Part shown: positions 25,511 through 33,973 of the stretch, piece after piece
Layout of the letters: the number at the start of each line of letters is the position of its first letter
How positions within the stretch are numbered: the first letter of the stretch is position 1
Assembly: GCF_008065375.1 (NCBI RefSeq)
Contig: NZ_MU084033.1
Location: 124,471 to 188,470 of the forward strand
Direction of reading: 5' to 3'
DNA length: 64,000 nucleotides
DNA from: Nonomuraea sp. SYSU D8015
GTDB lineage: Bacteria > Actinomycetota > Actinomycetes > Streptosporangiales > Streptosporangiaceae
Program-made: the position numbers and the translations under genes
Notes under the pieces: generated by a model
Database searches by the model: none
Seen by the model: the letters and a program-made list of their open reading frames with translations, nothing else
What the model was told of the DNA's origin: nothing

Positions 25511-26422
25511 TTAAGCCCATGGGTAGGTGCAGGCGAGCAGGATGAGATCGTTCACCTGGTCGCTGCTGTACTGAGACAGATCAATGGACCTGAACCAGGG
25601 GGGCACGTCGCGAGTGGTGATCAGCCCGTAGAGGGCGGAGTCTTGCCACTCACTTATGCCGCCGGCCTGCGTGGTGTTGCCTCGTTCGGGGACCGTGATC
25701 TGAGCCCTGATTCGCTCGGGGTACAGGTGCGCATCGATCAGTGCGACCACACGATCACCCGATGCGTTGTAATCGAGGTTCGTCGCCTCGCCGAGCATGT
25801 AGGCGTCATGGTTCCTGTAGTGGCAGACCCACCAGCCGTCAGGACTGGAGTTGTCTACCTCAGCGATCTCGGTACGGGTGATGCCCAGCAGCGCATCGTG
25901 GGCAAGGTGAATCCAGAGAATGATCATATGGGGATCGTTGTCCCCGATGCCCCAGGGGATCTCTTCCCCCCGTGCCTCGCGGTCGCTGTCTTCCTGCTCC
26001 AGTCGGGCACGCATGGGCTCCAGCCCTTGGCTGACCAGAGCGGACATGCGCGCCTCCTCCTGCCTCCTGCGTGCTTCCCACACGCGCTCCAGAAGGACCG
26101 CGGGGATGCGCTCGCGGATGAGGGCCACGAGCTGTGCGCCCGTCAGCCCGGTTGCTACGTCTTCCCGTTCGCGGTTGACGTCGCCCGGATCGAGCAGGAC
26201 ATCCCAGCCGTCCGGGCTGTCGTAGTCGGCAGCTTCGTTGCGATCGATCATCAGGGCCGGACCGCGGAAATCGGGCGTGTAACGCACGTAGATGGACATG
26301 GTGTTACCGCCCGAGTCGTACAAGGTGAACGGGATACCCTCCTGGCGAAGTAGCTTCATACCGGGTCGCAACCCCTGATAGGTGGCTGCCTCCTCGAACA
26401 CGGACGCGTGCTCACTGGTCAT
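25511..26422 (-). CDS. Hypothetical protein, 303 aa, coupled to the 26412 gene
   Basis: Starts at ATG 26422 (MTSEHASVFEEAATYQG), overlapping the preceding gene by 11 bp, so it is translationally coupled. It has a helical middle (ALIRERIPAVLLERVWEARR) and a C-terminal piece with GGISEWQDSALYGLITT. The segment SPDGWWVCHYRNHDAYML resembles the DG-Y-IGG-W pattern of nearby small proteins. No family is assigned. Confidence 0.6.
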   Translation of the reverse strand: MTSEHASVFEEAATYQGLRPGMKLLRQEGIPFTLYDSGGNTMSIYVRYTPDFRGPALMIDRNEAADYDSPDGWDVLLDPGDVNREREDVATGLTGAQLVALIRERIPAVLLERVWEARRRQEEARMSALVSQGLEPMRARLEQEDSDREARGEEIPWGIGDNDPHMIILWIHLAHDALLGITRTEIAEVDNSSPDGWWVCHYRNHDAYMLGEATNLDYNASGDRVVALIDAHLYPERIRAQITVPERGNTTQAGGISEWQDSALYGLITTRDVPPWFRSIDLSQYSSDQVNDLILLACTYPWA

Positions 26423-26753
26423 TGGTCGTGACCTCCACCCAGCAGCACCAGTTGCCGCCGATGGTGTAGAGGCCATCGGAGTCGGGTTCGATGATCTTGC
26501 CCCTGTAGTCGGGCTGACTCCAGGCGAGGTTGAGTTCGTAGTGACGGATGTTGGCTCCTTCCCACGTGAGCCGGAAACCGCCGTCCGGCACGAGGGAGAA
26601 GGGTGCGGTGTTGAGTGCGTCCACGACGCGCCGCGCGGTGTAGAGATCGAACCGAGGCAGAACCCTGCCGCTGAAGCGATGATGCGGTGCGACCTTCGCC
26701 GGGAACAGCTCGTCGATGTCCTCATGCTTGATGGTGGTGTCTCGCCAAGACAT
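26412..26753 (-). CDS. Small hypothetical protein of a local paralogous family
   Basis: 113 residues from ATG 26753. The end DSDGLYTIGGNWCCWVEV resembles DDDGMYPLNPWGWEEV of the 26923 protein and HADGYYVIGGGRRLWTEM of the 28232 protein, so these are probably diverged paralogues. The gene overlaps the downstream gene by 11 bp. Confidence 0.6.
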   Translation of the reverse strand: MSWRDTTIKHEDIDELFPAKVAPHHRFSGRVLPRFDLYTARRVVDALNTAPFSLVPDGGFRLTWEGANIRHYELNLAWSQPDYRGKIIEPDSDGLYTIGGNWCCWVEVTTNDQ

Positions 26754-26869
26754 GGATTGCCTTTCTGCGCGGGTGTCAGGGATTGGGTGAACTCATTAGC
26801 GGACTGCTGGAACGGCAAGGCCGGCCAGTTGCCCTATGGCAAGATCAGACATAGAGCTCTCGGGCGTGA

Positions 26870-26901
26870 ATAACGGGCCCTAGATATCTAGGGCCCGTTA
26901 T
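26870..26901. terminator. Perfect 32-nt palindrome
   Basis: 16-bp arms starting ATAACGGGCCCTAGAT, with no loop bases. It is downstream of the minus-strand gene ending at 26923 and upstream of the one starting at 26753, so terminator is the simplest reading. The full symmetry would also fit a dimer-bound operator. Confidence 0.7.
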
Positions 26902-26922
26902 CGGTCCTCAGTGCCTATCGGA

Positions 26923-27450
26923 TTAGACGTACTGGCCGTCTTTATCAACACGGTCGTTGAGATCGGCCAGGTGCACCCTTCCAAACGGCTTGCTCTCGAT
27001 GTTGTCAGCGATGGCGTCGCGGTCGGGTGCCCAGTCGAAGGGTTGGATTAGCTTCGCCTGATGTTCGTCGAGCACCCTCTTGACGGCTTTGCCGATGGCG
27101 ATCGTATTGTGGCCGGGGATGACGAATGTAGCGACCAGCGTGACGGGAATGACCTCCTCCCAGCCCCATGGGTTGAGCGGATACATGCCGTCGTCGTCGG
27201 GTGCGACGATTTCCGTTGTGCCGTCTATGCTGACGGTTACGGTGCCGTCAGGGTTCATCGTGAGGCTATCCCTGAACCCGTAGTTGGCCCACGTCTGGTT
27301 CGACTCAGCGATGATGCGTAGGGTCGTCTCGCGATCGAACCGCGCTTTGCGGGCTGCGTACGTGCCGTACCCGTCGAAGATTTCGGCAGGGAACCATTTA
27401 CGCTCGTGGTCGCTGTCAACGCTCACGAATCCCTTGTGGTATCTGACCAT
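26923..27450 (-). CDS. Hypothetical protein, 175 aa, local paralogous family
   Basis: Starts at ATG 27450 (MVRYHKGFVSVDSDH), with AGAAAGGAACC upstream. It has a beta-rich centre (DGTVTVSIDGTTEIVAPD) and the family pattern DDDGMYPLNPWGWEEV. A C-terminal helix (IAIGKAVKRVLDEHQAKL) follows. No known family. Confidence 0.6.
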   Translation of the reverse strand: MVRYHKGFVSVDSDHERKWFPAEIFDGYGTYAARKARFDRETTLRIIAESNQTWANYGFRDSLTMNPDGTVTVSIDGTTEIVAPDDDGMYPLNPWGWEEVIPVTLVATFVIPGHNTIAIGKAVKRVLDEHQAKLIQPFDWAPDRDAIADNIESKPFGRVHLADLNDRVDKDGQYV

Positions 27451-27500
27451 TGAGGTTCCTTTCTCTGTGCGGGTTGTCTGGGCAATCGCCCAGCCATGGC

Positions 27501-27526
27501 GAAGGGCCCGGAATTCCGAGCCCTTC
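27501..27526 (-). terminator. Terminator-like palindrome
   Basis: GAAGGGC and GCCCTTC flank CCGGAATTCCGA, nearly symmetric, downstream of the gene ending at 27560. Confidence 0.65.
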
Positions 27527-27559
27527 ACTAAAGCTATCGCGATTAGCTATCAGATCGGC

Positions 27560-28111
27560 TTAGCGCTCCTGCGCCTTGGAGGCGTGAGCGTTGTAGACCC
27601 AACGCCTCATGCCATCGACGTCGTACCACCTGTAGTGGGTGCCGTTGGGCAGCAGTTTGTCCGACCAGCAGGCGAATCGGTTGCAGCCGATCGCCAGGCC
27701 GAAATGTGTGACGTACTCGCCGAATGTTGCTGGGCTTCCAAGGTGCTTGGAGAGCTTGTCCATTTCCCGGGTGGTTCTGCGAAGTGCCTTGACCATGGCC
27801 TCTGCTTCTTCGAGCTGGATGAAGCGGTGCTCGGCGTACTCAATACGCCATCCGATGGTGTGCTCTGAGTCGTCCAGATTGGACAGGGCCGACGCCCGTA
27901 GGTTGTCCAGGTGCGAGTAAGGCTCTCCCCACCCGTACGAGTCCGTCAGCCCGGGACTGAGTAGTGCGCCTTCATCGTGCCAGGACACCAGTCCGTTGTT
28001 CTGTACAACCGTCGTGGCGTAGATGCGGATGGCACCGGTGTCATGCTCCAAAAGAGCTGGGCTGGTCTCAGACGTCAGTAGTATCACGATGTTTTTGTCG
28101 ATTTTCGGCAT
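27560..28111 (-). CDS. Hypothetical protein, 183 aa
   Basis: Starts at ATG 28111 (MPKIDKNIVILLTSE), with GAAAGG upstream. It has an N-terminal beta strand, a YAEHRFIQLEEAEAMVKALRR helix region, and a C-terminal WYDVDGMRRWVYN. It has no recognised family. Confidence 0.55.
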   Translation of the reverse strand: MPKIDKNIVILLTSETSPALLEHDTGAIRIYATTVVQNNGLVSWHDEGALLSPGLTDSYGWGEPYSHLDNLRASALSNLDDSEHTIGWRIEYAEHRFIQLEEAEAMVKALRRTTREMDKLSKHLGSPATFGEYVTHFGLAIGCNRFACWSDKLLPNGTHYRWYDVDGMRRWVYNAHASKAQER

Positions 28112-28231
28112 GCCGAAATCTGCCTTTCGTGTGTGGAATGTCTTGCCTTCCTCAGGGGCAGGTTGCCTACCTTGTCCCGGCTGGCCTGACGGGCCCGTTT
28201 CGGCTACATCCACGCTTTGGGGAGCATGCCT

Positions 28232-28528
28232 TTACCCTCGGCCAGTGAGCCACTCGTGCAGTTCCACAGTGGTTTCCGGAATGTCGAGCCAGTCTATGTC
28301 AGGGGCTGAGAGGTCGGCGTAGTCCGGACTTTGGAGGAAGTCGTGAGCCATGAGGATTTTATTGACGGCTGCGTTGGGGTTGCCCATTTCCGTCCACAGC
28401 CGGCGCCCACCACCGATGACGTAGTAACCATCGGCATGCGCCGTGGTGACTTCGGGCTTGTCGCCGGGCAGGTCGTGATACTGCCGCTCATCGAGGATGA
28501 GCTCGTCCCCCTTCCCAGCGATTTTCAT
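28232..28528 (-). CDS. Small hypothetical protein, local paralogous family
   Basis: 98 residues from ATG 28528; no strong ribosome binding site. It has HADGYYVIGGGRRLWTEM, like the 26412 and 26923 proteins, and a C-terminal helix-rich part ending VELHEWLTGRG. Confidence 0.5.
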   Translation of the reverse strand: MKIAGKGDELILDERQYHDLPGDKPEVTTAHADGYYVIGGGRRLWTEMGNPNAAVNKILMAHDFLQSPDYADLSAPDIDWLDIPETTVELHEWLTGRG

Positions 28529-28672
28529 ACCCGCATGGTGTTCTTGGGTAGCTGGTAACTCCTTGAATTCACGTATGATTCGCGCGGCCGCTTCGCGTGG
28601 GAAGTGCCCGACCGCCCCTGTGCCGGGATCCTGGCTGTAATGCAGGCCAGGAACTCGCGTGGGGAAGGTAAG

Positions 28673-28702
28673 GCTCCAGACAGTTCAGCGCCCGTCTGGA
28701 GC
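28673..28702 (-). terminator. Terminator hairpin
   Basis: 9-bp arms GCTCCAGAC / GTCTGGAGC, downstream of the gene ending at 28742. The 200-bp gap on either side shows no other gene. Confidence 0.6.
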
Positions 28703-28741
28703 GTTCTCTTGATCTATACAGGTTCGAGCACTTGCAGGACG

Positions 28742-29218
28742 CTACCTCGGGTGCTTCGCCGTACGGCGTCGCTGCGACCAGATGAGGCTTGGGTCGTCGA
28801 GGACCTTGAAGACCGCGAGATAGCCGCCGTCGTTTTCGTCGATGAGCCAGGCGGCGTACTCCATTCGGCACGGAAGGCACCGGACTGCAAACTCCGCGTG
28901 GACCTCCATGGGCAGCTTCGCGTGCCGGTCACAGCAGGGCATTTCGGCCCACACGCAGCCGCGGCCGTTCACGGTGTAGCGCTCGACGATCACCCCAACC
29001 ACCAGCTCGTTGCGGATGCCGGTCCGCGTCGCGAAGATCACTTTCGGCGCGGGCCACTGCGCGTGGTCGGATTCCTTCCTCCTGATGTCCCAGCCGTCCG
29101 CATCGAGCACGTCCTCGATCTGACCGACCAAGCCCTCGGCATGGTCCAGGTCGAGGGCGAGTTGCATCGGGTCCGTCAGCAGGTCGACGATCGCGGACCG
29201 ATAGCTGTTGGCGGTCAT
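28742..29218 (-). CDS. Hypothetical protein with Cys pairs, 158 aa
   Basis: Starts at ATG 29218 (MTANSYRSAIVDLL), overlapping the upstream stop by 4 bp (ATGA). It has CVWAEMPCCDRHAKL, then VRCLPCRMEYAAWL, four to five cysteines that could bind a metal. No family is assigned. Confidence 0.6.
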   Translation of the reverse strand: MTANSYRSAIVDLLTDPMQLALDLDHAEGLVGQIEDVLDADGWDIRRKESDHAQWPAPKVIFATRTGIRNELVVGVIVERYTVNGRGCVWAEMPCCDRHAKLPMEVHAEFAVRCLPCRMEYAAWLIDENDGGYLAVFKVLDDPSLIWSQRRRTAKHPR

Positions 29219-29559
29219 GGCAGCTCCGCATCCGTCAGGCGCCGCTCCAGGCTCTCGATCTGCAGCTGCAGTCTGCCGATGTGCTCCGCAGCCTTCCGGG
29301 CGACCTCGCGAACCCGCTCCTCCAGGACCTCGACGCTGTCCTTCACTGCCTCGACGTCGCGGTGCCTTCCGTCCGCCCGATCGTGCACGTGCTCTTCCAA
29401 AGTCTTGACGCGGCGCTCCAGTGCGGCGGCCCGGTTCTCGGCGGCCGCCCGGTCGCTGTCCACGGTGCGGCCGAGCATCATCAGCTCGTGCTCCAAGCGG
29501 GCGGTCTCCTGCTCTGCGCAGCTGCCGGCCCGGCAGTCCTCGGAGTTGCTGTAGCTCAT
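29215..29559 (-). CDS. Coiled-coil protein, 114 aa
   Basis: Starts at ATG 29559 (MSYSNSEDCRAGSC), with GGAAGGTG upstream. Almost the whole protein is heptad-repeat coiled coil (ARLEHELMMLGRTVDSD, then LEERVREVARKAAEHIGRLQ). It is coupled to the 28742 gene by ATGA. A structural or adaptor role is possible. Confidence 0.65.
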   Translation of the reverse strand: MSYSNSEDCRAGSCAEQETARLEHELMMLGRTVDSDRAAAENRAAALERRVKTLEEHVHDRADGRHRDVEAVKDSVEVLEERVREVARKAAEHIGRLQLQIESLERRLTDAELP

Positions 29560-29612
29560 TCGGCACCTTCCGCGATGAGAAGCGCGGCGGCGCGATGCAG
29601 GTAGTCGAGCAC
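29556..29612 (-). CDS. Possible 18-aa coupled micro-ORF
   Basis: The frame VLDYLHRAAALLIAEGAE starts at GTG overlapping the preceding TAG (TAGTG) and ends at a TGA overlapping the next ATG. GAGAAGGA is upstream. The tight overlaps suggest translation, at least as a coupling device. Confidence 0.35.
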   Translation of the reverse strand: MLDYLHRAAALLIAEGAE

Positions 29613-30202
29613 TAGTCCTTCTCCTGGTCGAGTGCGGCCTGCAGGGAGAGCTTCAGCTTCTCGGCTCCATCGAGGCTCATGTCAGCGAGGCTGCCGTCGA
29701 GGGTGCGGCCGCCCGGGAGCGGGTCAATGTGGATCACAGGGCTGTCGTCGGCGCGGAAGACCGCCACAGGACTCCCAGCAACGGTGTACTCGTACGGTTC
29801 GTCTTGTACGGGTGTCGGCTCCTCAATGGTCGTACCGGGAGAAATCGATCCGCCGCGGATGCGTACCTTGCGTTCCTCTTCGGGCGTCAGGGCGATGGCG
29901 GGCAGGGTGGTGACGCGCTCGTGCAGGGCGCGGGCGATGCGGTGCCAGCCGTCGATTGGCATCTCCCGGTCAGGCTTGCCGGTCCGGGGGTCGGGAAGGG
30001 GCGCCAGCAGGATGGGCTTGGTGAGATCCACGGTGGCGGCGTAGTTCTCGTCAATGGAGACGAGGCGAAGAAGGTCGGCCACGTCGTCGACGTTGATGCG
30101 CCGGTTCGGCTGGCGTCCCTCGACGAGTTCGAGTGCAGCGGTGATATCCCAGACGAAGGCGAGAGCCTCGAAGAACTGCCGGTCGGGGGAGGCACTAGAC
30201 AT
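29612..30202 (-). CDS. ParB/sulfiredoxin-like domain protein
   Basis: 196 residues from ATG 30202, behind AGAGGATCAC. The pattern KPILLAPLPDPRTGKPDREMP followed by IDGWHRIARAL (G-x-HR) and TTLPAIAL is that of ParB-like nuclease/CTPase folds used by plasmid and phage proteins. It lacks the HTH of a partition ParB. Its role is unknown; DNA-directed activity is possible. It starts the 29556-29612 coupled run. Confidence 0.55.
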   Translation of the reverse strand: MSSASPDRQFFEALAFVWDITAALELVEGRQPNRRINVDDVADLLRLVSIDENYAATVDLTKPILLAPLPDPRTGKPDREMPIDGWHRIARALHERVTTLPAIALTPEEERKVRIRGGSISPGTTIEEPTPVQDEPYEYTVAGSPVAVFRADDSPVIHIDPLPGGRTLDGSLADMSLDGAEKLKLSLQAALDQEKD

Positions 30203-30327
30203 GTGATCCTCTTTCGTAGTGGTTCTGCTGACGCGGTTGCGCGAGGCCGCCTCCGCCCACGGCGGGGCGGCGGCGGTCTGCGTGCGGACCGAGGTGGAGG
30301 TTTGTCAGGCCCGTTCGGAGAGGGCGT

Positions 30328-30606
30328 TCAGATCTCGGGGAAGAGCAGCGTGCGGCCATCGGCGATGATCTCGCCGCACCCGGCGCACCAGACGTATCCC
30401 TTCCAGGCGGGATTCTCCTCGCCATTGGCGTACTGCTCGTTGGCCAGCAAGTCGCCGCTGGCGGTACAGGCGTGCCAGCCGGGGCCGCGGGCGGCCGGGT
30501 TGTTGCCGCATCCGCACTGCCACGATCCGTCATGGTGGATGTAGACCTGGCCGGGGGCAGGTACAGCGTCGCGGGACGGCGCGGGAAGGGGAATGACAAT
30601 CTTCAC
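30328..30606 (-). CDS. Zinc-ribbon protein, 92 aa
   Basis: Starts at GTG 30606, overlapping the upstream stop (GTGA). Cysteine sites WQCGCGNNP, then WHACTASGD and WCAGCGEIIADG form a ribbon. Similar CGCGN sites occur in the 54417 protein. Confidence 0.6.
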   Translation of the reverse strand: MKIVIPLPAPSRDAVPAPGQVYIHHDGSWQCGCGNNPAARGPGWHACTASGDLLANEQYANGEENPAWKGYVWCAGCGEIIADGRTLLFPEI

Positions 30607-30923
30607 TGGTGCGACTCCTGATCCGGCGTATCGGCCCTTTTGGGCTCCGCCGGCGTGGGCTGGCCGTCTTCCGGTTCCGGAGTTTCGGCCTGCTCATCCG
30701 GGTCCTCCGGCAACGCGTGAGCCTGCCGCAACGCGTTCTCCAGCAGTTCCACGAGCGCCCGCTTACTTCCGAAGATGAGGGCGCCGTCGTCGTAGTCGGT
30801 GATGTTGATGGCGTGCTTCTGGAGTACGTCGTGATCATAATCGGCGAGTTCGACCGGTGCACCGGCGGCGTGGACAGTCATTGTCGTCCACTGCGTGTCG
30901 AAGAATTCATAGCGTGTTCCCAT
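30603..30923 (-). CDS. Small acidic hypothetical protein
   Basis: 106 residues from ATG 30923, with AGGAGG upstream. An N-terminal beta-rich part is followed by a helix (SKRALVELLENALRQAHAL) and an acidic Pro/Glu tail (DEQAETPEPEDGQ). It heads an operon with the zinc-ribbon gene and has a box copy upstream. Confidence 0.6.
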   Translation of the reverse strand: MGTRYEFFDTQWTTMTVHAAGAPVELADYDHDVLQKHAINITDYDDGALIFGSKRALVELLENALRQAHALPEDPDEQAETPEPEDGQPTPAEPKRADTPDQESHQ

Positions 30924-31050
30924 GGTGGTGCCTCCTGGAATCGGTTGACGGTGCGGAAGCGATCAAGTGGCCGCATCGGGCGACGGTTGAGAATGCACGC
31001 GGGCAGGCCGCGTCGCTGTTGTCATTAAACCGCTATTTGCCTCTTTATGG
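30924..31050 (-). promoter_or_regulatory. Leader of the 30603 gene with a box copy
   Basis: The box at 31050-31018 reads CCATAAAGAGGCAAATAGC, then GGTTTAATGACAAC. A hairpin at 31013-30997 has a 6-bp stem ACGCGG / CCGCGT and a CCTGC loop. Near the start is CCGATTCCAGGAGG. Confidence 0.6.
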
Positions 31051-31166
31051 CTGGATGGGCTCAGCGCGGCGCGCATGGTGCGTTCTTGCTTCGGTGGTGG
31101 GGGATGGCGAAGTGCCCAGGGCGGGAGCCGACGCGCTCGTGCGGTCGCGTTTCGGGGTTATCTGGG

Positions 31167-31937
31167 TCAGCGTTCGATGGCTCCGGCCGCGGGCCTGCCG
31201 ATGCGCGTAGCGCCGATGTCGGCCTGGCGGCCTGCCTGGGTACCGGCGTCCATCCCGTTTCCGGTCGCCACGGTCATGGACGCCTTGACGTCGCGTGGCA
31301 CGTTGTCGGCGAAGTAGCGCGCCACCTGGTCGCGGCGGCCGACGTGGACCAGGGCTGTGCCCCCTTCCAATTCGGGGGTCTCGGGTCGTTGCATGGCCGC
31401 CAACTTGTCTCCGACGGCGTTGGCGAACCCGCGAAGGAAAGTCCTCTTCCAGCCGGTCATCCAGGCCCGCCTACGGGCCTTCAGACGACGCGGGCTTATC
31501 CGGAGCAGGGTCTCGGTCAGTGGCGGCAGCGGCGGGATCTCCTCGCGGTTCAGCGCGTTGGCCGCCTGCACCACCAGGGACGCGAACAGGGTCTTGATCA
31601 TGAGGATGTCGCCGGTGAACCCGTACACCCGGTAGCGGTGCCTGCCGCCGCCGCTCTCCACGTAGCCGTCCGCGCCCAGGACGTTGACGATGGTGTTCAG
31701 CAGAACGATCTTTTCGATGGCGTAGGGTGCGGGCACGTCGATCCACTCGTTCGCCAGAAGCTCCGGCTCCTCGCCGGTGCCGACGGCCGACCGTTCAATC
31801 CGGTACTTGGCCATGAGCCGGTAGGCCCGCTCGCGGAACGTCTCGGCCTCAACAGGGTCGGTGGTGGGGCGCTCGGCAATCTCCAGGTAGTACGTGATCC
31901 GGCGCATGGTGGCGGCGCTGGGGGCCTCAGCGGTCAT
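31167..31937 (-). CDS. DUF2786 domain protein
   Basis: 256 residues from ATG 31937. The N-terminal part (MRRITYYLEIAERPTTDPVE, then AETFRERAYRLMAKYRI) is the DUF2786 pattern of plasmid and phage proteins. The middle has an FGGD-like strand block and the C-terminus RIGRPAAGAIER. The function of DUF2786 is not known to me. Confidence 0.75.
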   Translation of the reverse strand: MTAEAPSAATMRRITYYLEIAERPTTDPVEAETFRERAYRLMAKYRIERSAVGTGEEPELLANEWIDVPAPYAIEKIVLLNTIVNVLGADGYVESGGGRHRYRVYGFTGDILMIKTLFASLVVQAANALNREEIPPLPPLTETLLRISPRRLKARRRAWMTGWKRTFLRGFANAVGDKLAAMQRPETPELEGGTALVHVGRRDQVARYFADNVPRDVKASMTVATGNGMDAGTQAGRQADIGATRIGRPAAGAIER

Positions 31938-31992
31938 GTGGATTACCTCGGGGGTGTGGTATGGATGGTGGTTCGGATTCGACCTAGCGGCA

Positions 31993-32032
31993 GTGGCCGC
32001 AGCGGACCGGAAACCGGGTCGACTGCGGCCAC
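31993..32032 (-). terminator. Terminator hairpin
   Basis: 10-bp arms GTGGCCGCAG / CTGCGGCCAC around a 20-nt loop, between the gene ending at 32060 and the next start at 31937. Confidence 0.6.
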
Positions 32033-32034
32033 GG

Positions 32035-32067
32035 CGGCTAGCCCGCGGCTAGCCCGCGGCTAGCCCG
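32035..32067. repeat. Three perfect 11-bp tandem repeats
   Basis: CGGCTAGCCCG three times in a row, across the stop codon of the 32060 gene. Each unit brings a TAG codon, so the stop is tripled. Confidence 0.75.
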
Positions 32068-32815
32068 TCAGGGAGCGGATCAAGCGCCAGACCTGGCTAC
32101 GCAGCTCCGACAGGTCATCGCGGTACTCCTGCGCGGTCCGGCCGTTGACTGTGACGCCCTCGTCGGCCAGGCCCACGAGGTTGAGCACGCCGTCGCCCAG
32201 ATCCATGAGCTTCTCGACCTCGGCTACCGGCAGGCCGATACGCGGGATGAAGTCGTCCGGCTGGGGATAGGCCCAGTCGCAGGGATCCAGCCCGAGCCGC
32301 CCTTCGGCCAGCTTCTGGAGGCGGGTGACGCGCTCGTCCAACTTCGCCGCCTCTTCGGCCTTGATCATCCGCAGGCGGGCGCTGTGGGCCAGGTCCTCGC
32401 CCCACTTGGTCATGGTCTCGGTGTAGTCGGCCAGTCGCTCGGCCCCCGAGTACAGGTCAATGCGGCCGCGCATGTCCTGCAGATAGGGGTGCGTGAGGGC
32501 CACCAATTCGGCGTGGCTCAGGCGGCGCAGGGACTCCAGCGCGCGACGATCGGTGGCGTCGAAGACCAGGACCGGGTAACCGACCTTCAGGGCCTTGCCC
32601 AGGCTCTGATCCAGCCCCTGGCCCGGGCCGGCCAACTCGAACAGGCCGGGCCCGCTCCCGGCGAACGCCGGGCGCTCACCCGGGGCCCGCTTGCTGGCGT
32701 CGGTTCGCCGGTAGAGGTCGCCGCTCAGCACGAGCACACCCTGGGGGGCGTCCCGCGAGCCGGGACGGGGCGGGATGGCGTAGAGCTTGCCAGGGGTCAT
32801 CTCGGCGAATGTCAT
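32060..32815 (-). CDS. Hypothetical protein, 251 aa
   Basis: Starts at ATG 32815, with CGAAGGGAACCCCG upstream. The N-terminal part has a small beta barrel (PGKLYAIPPRPGSRDAPQG). A helical middle (EDLAHSARLRMIKAEEAAKL) and a C-terminal QVWRLIRSLTG follow. No family is recognised. Confidence 0.65.
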   Translation of the reverse strand: MTFAEMTPGKLYAIPPRPGSRDAPQGVLVLSGDLYRRTDASKRAPGERPAFAGSGPGLFELAGPGQGLDQSLGKALKVGYPVLVFDATDRRALESLRRLSHAELVALTHPYLQDMRGRIDLYSGAERLADYTETMTKWGEDLAHSARLRMIKAEEAAKLDERVTRLQKLAEGRLGLDPCDWAYPQPDDFIPRIGLPVAEVEKLMDLGDGVLNLVGLADEGVTVNGRTAQEYRDDLSELRSQVWRLIRSLTG

Positions 32816-33057
32816 CGGGGTTCCCTTCGCTGGTGTGTGTGGTGGCTAGCGATTGCGGAGATAGAAGGTGCGTGAGCTGGGCGCCGGGCAACACGCCGGG
32901 CCCAACCAGCGACCGTTATTGACGTCGTCCCGCCCTCCGGCGATGTGGTGGCGGGGGCTGGGCCTCGTGGATGGGCCGCCCGCGGGTGGCTGGAGCCCGC
33001 GCGCTGGCGTTGCCGCCGCGGGCGTCCTGCGCTGCGGGCAGCCGATGACCCGCATGG

Positions 33058-33474
33058 TCAGGGGGTAGGTGGTGCCGGTGGCGGCGAGGTGGTCAGGCGA
33101 TCCCCGACAGCCCATCCGTGCGGAGTCACCTGGGCGATGACGAATCGGATGTTGGCCGGACCTTCCGGCTTTCGAGTCTCGTAGGCCTGGCCGGGCGGGT
33201 GCCAGGTGATGGAGGCACGCAGAGCGCGACCCTTCCACCGGGACACATACAGCACGCCGAACCACGGCGTGCCGGATTTGTCCAGAATCAGCTCCCAAGC
33301 CGAGCCATGCGGAGCGCTGGGGACTTTGACCGTGAATCCTGCCTTTTCGAGCTTGGCGATGATCTGCCGTGCGGTTCGGTTCGGCTGAAAACCTGTCCCG
33401 GTCGGCGCGGCGTCGTCCTCGGCTGCCAGGGCGGCGTGGTCCTCCTTGTCCAGCGGCAGATCGTGATCCATCAT
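33058..33474 (-). CDS. Hypothetical protein, 138 aa
   Basis: Starts at ATG 33474, overlapping the upstream stop by 4 bp. It has TARQIIAKLEKAGFTVKVPS and GTPWFGVLYVSRWKGRALRAS, an alpha/beta fold that I cannot name, and a Pro-rich tail. Confidence 0.65.
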   Translation of the reverse strand: MMDHDLPLDKEDHAALAAEDDAAPTGTGFQPNRTARQIIAKLEKAGFTVKVPSAPHGSAWELILDKSGTPWFGVLYVSRWKGRALRASITWHPPGQAYETRKPEGPANIRFVIAQVTPHGWAVGDRLTTSPPPAPPTP

Positions 33475-33707
33475 GTGACGCTCCTTTCGGACAGGTTGGG
33501 GGTGAATCCGGGGATAAGCTCGGCGTCTTCGCGGCACACGGGATACCGACGTCCGTCGATGATCACGGTGGCGACCACGAGCGGTATGTTGCATGCGGCT
33601 GCCGTGCACGGGCCGCACTCATCTGCGCGCAGCTGATCCCACGTAATCCCGTCGGTGACGGGAACGGCGTGGTGCTGGTTGTCCTGGGCCGGGTGGATGT
33701 CATGCAT
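33471..33707 (-). CDS. Small Cys protein coupled to the 33058 gene
   Basis: 78 residues from ATG 33707 (MHDIHPAQDNQHHAVP). It has ECGPCTAAACNIPLV, with a further C in YPVCRED, a possible metal site. ATGA overlap with the next gene shows coupling. The ribosome binding site is weak. Confidence 0.55.
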   Translation of the reverse strand: MHDIHPAQDNQHHAVPVTDGITWDQLRADECGPCTAAACNIPLVVATVIIDGRRYPVCREDAELIPGFTPNLSERSVT

Positions 33708-33884
33708 GTGCTGTCTCTGGTTCGTCCGATGGGGCGGAGTAGCTGCGGGAGGGGAGAACCGGCGGCCGTCGCGGCTGTGAGCGGCTAGGTTGCCCTTCGG
33801 GCCCACGATGAGCGGCTGGCGATACCGCCTGGCCGGCGCGTGGAACGGCGTCGAAGCCGCTCCGCTGCAGGCAAGTGTCGCTAC

Positions 33885-33919
33885 GTGGCGGCGGGCCCAC
33901 GTTGGCCTCCCGCCGCCAC
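33885..33919 (-). terminator. Terminator hairpin
   Basis: 11-bp arms GTGGCGGCGGG / CCCGCCGCCAC around a 13-nt loop, downstream of the gene ending at 33974. Confidence 0.65.
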
Positions 33920-33973
33920 GCAGCAGGTGCGCCGCGGTCGCGTCTAAGACGCGGTCTCTACGTCGTGCGCTGC

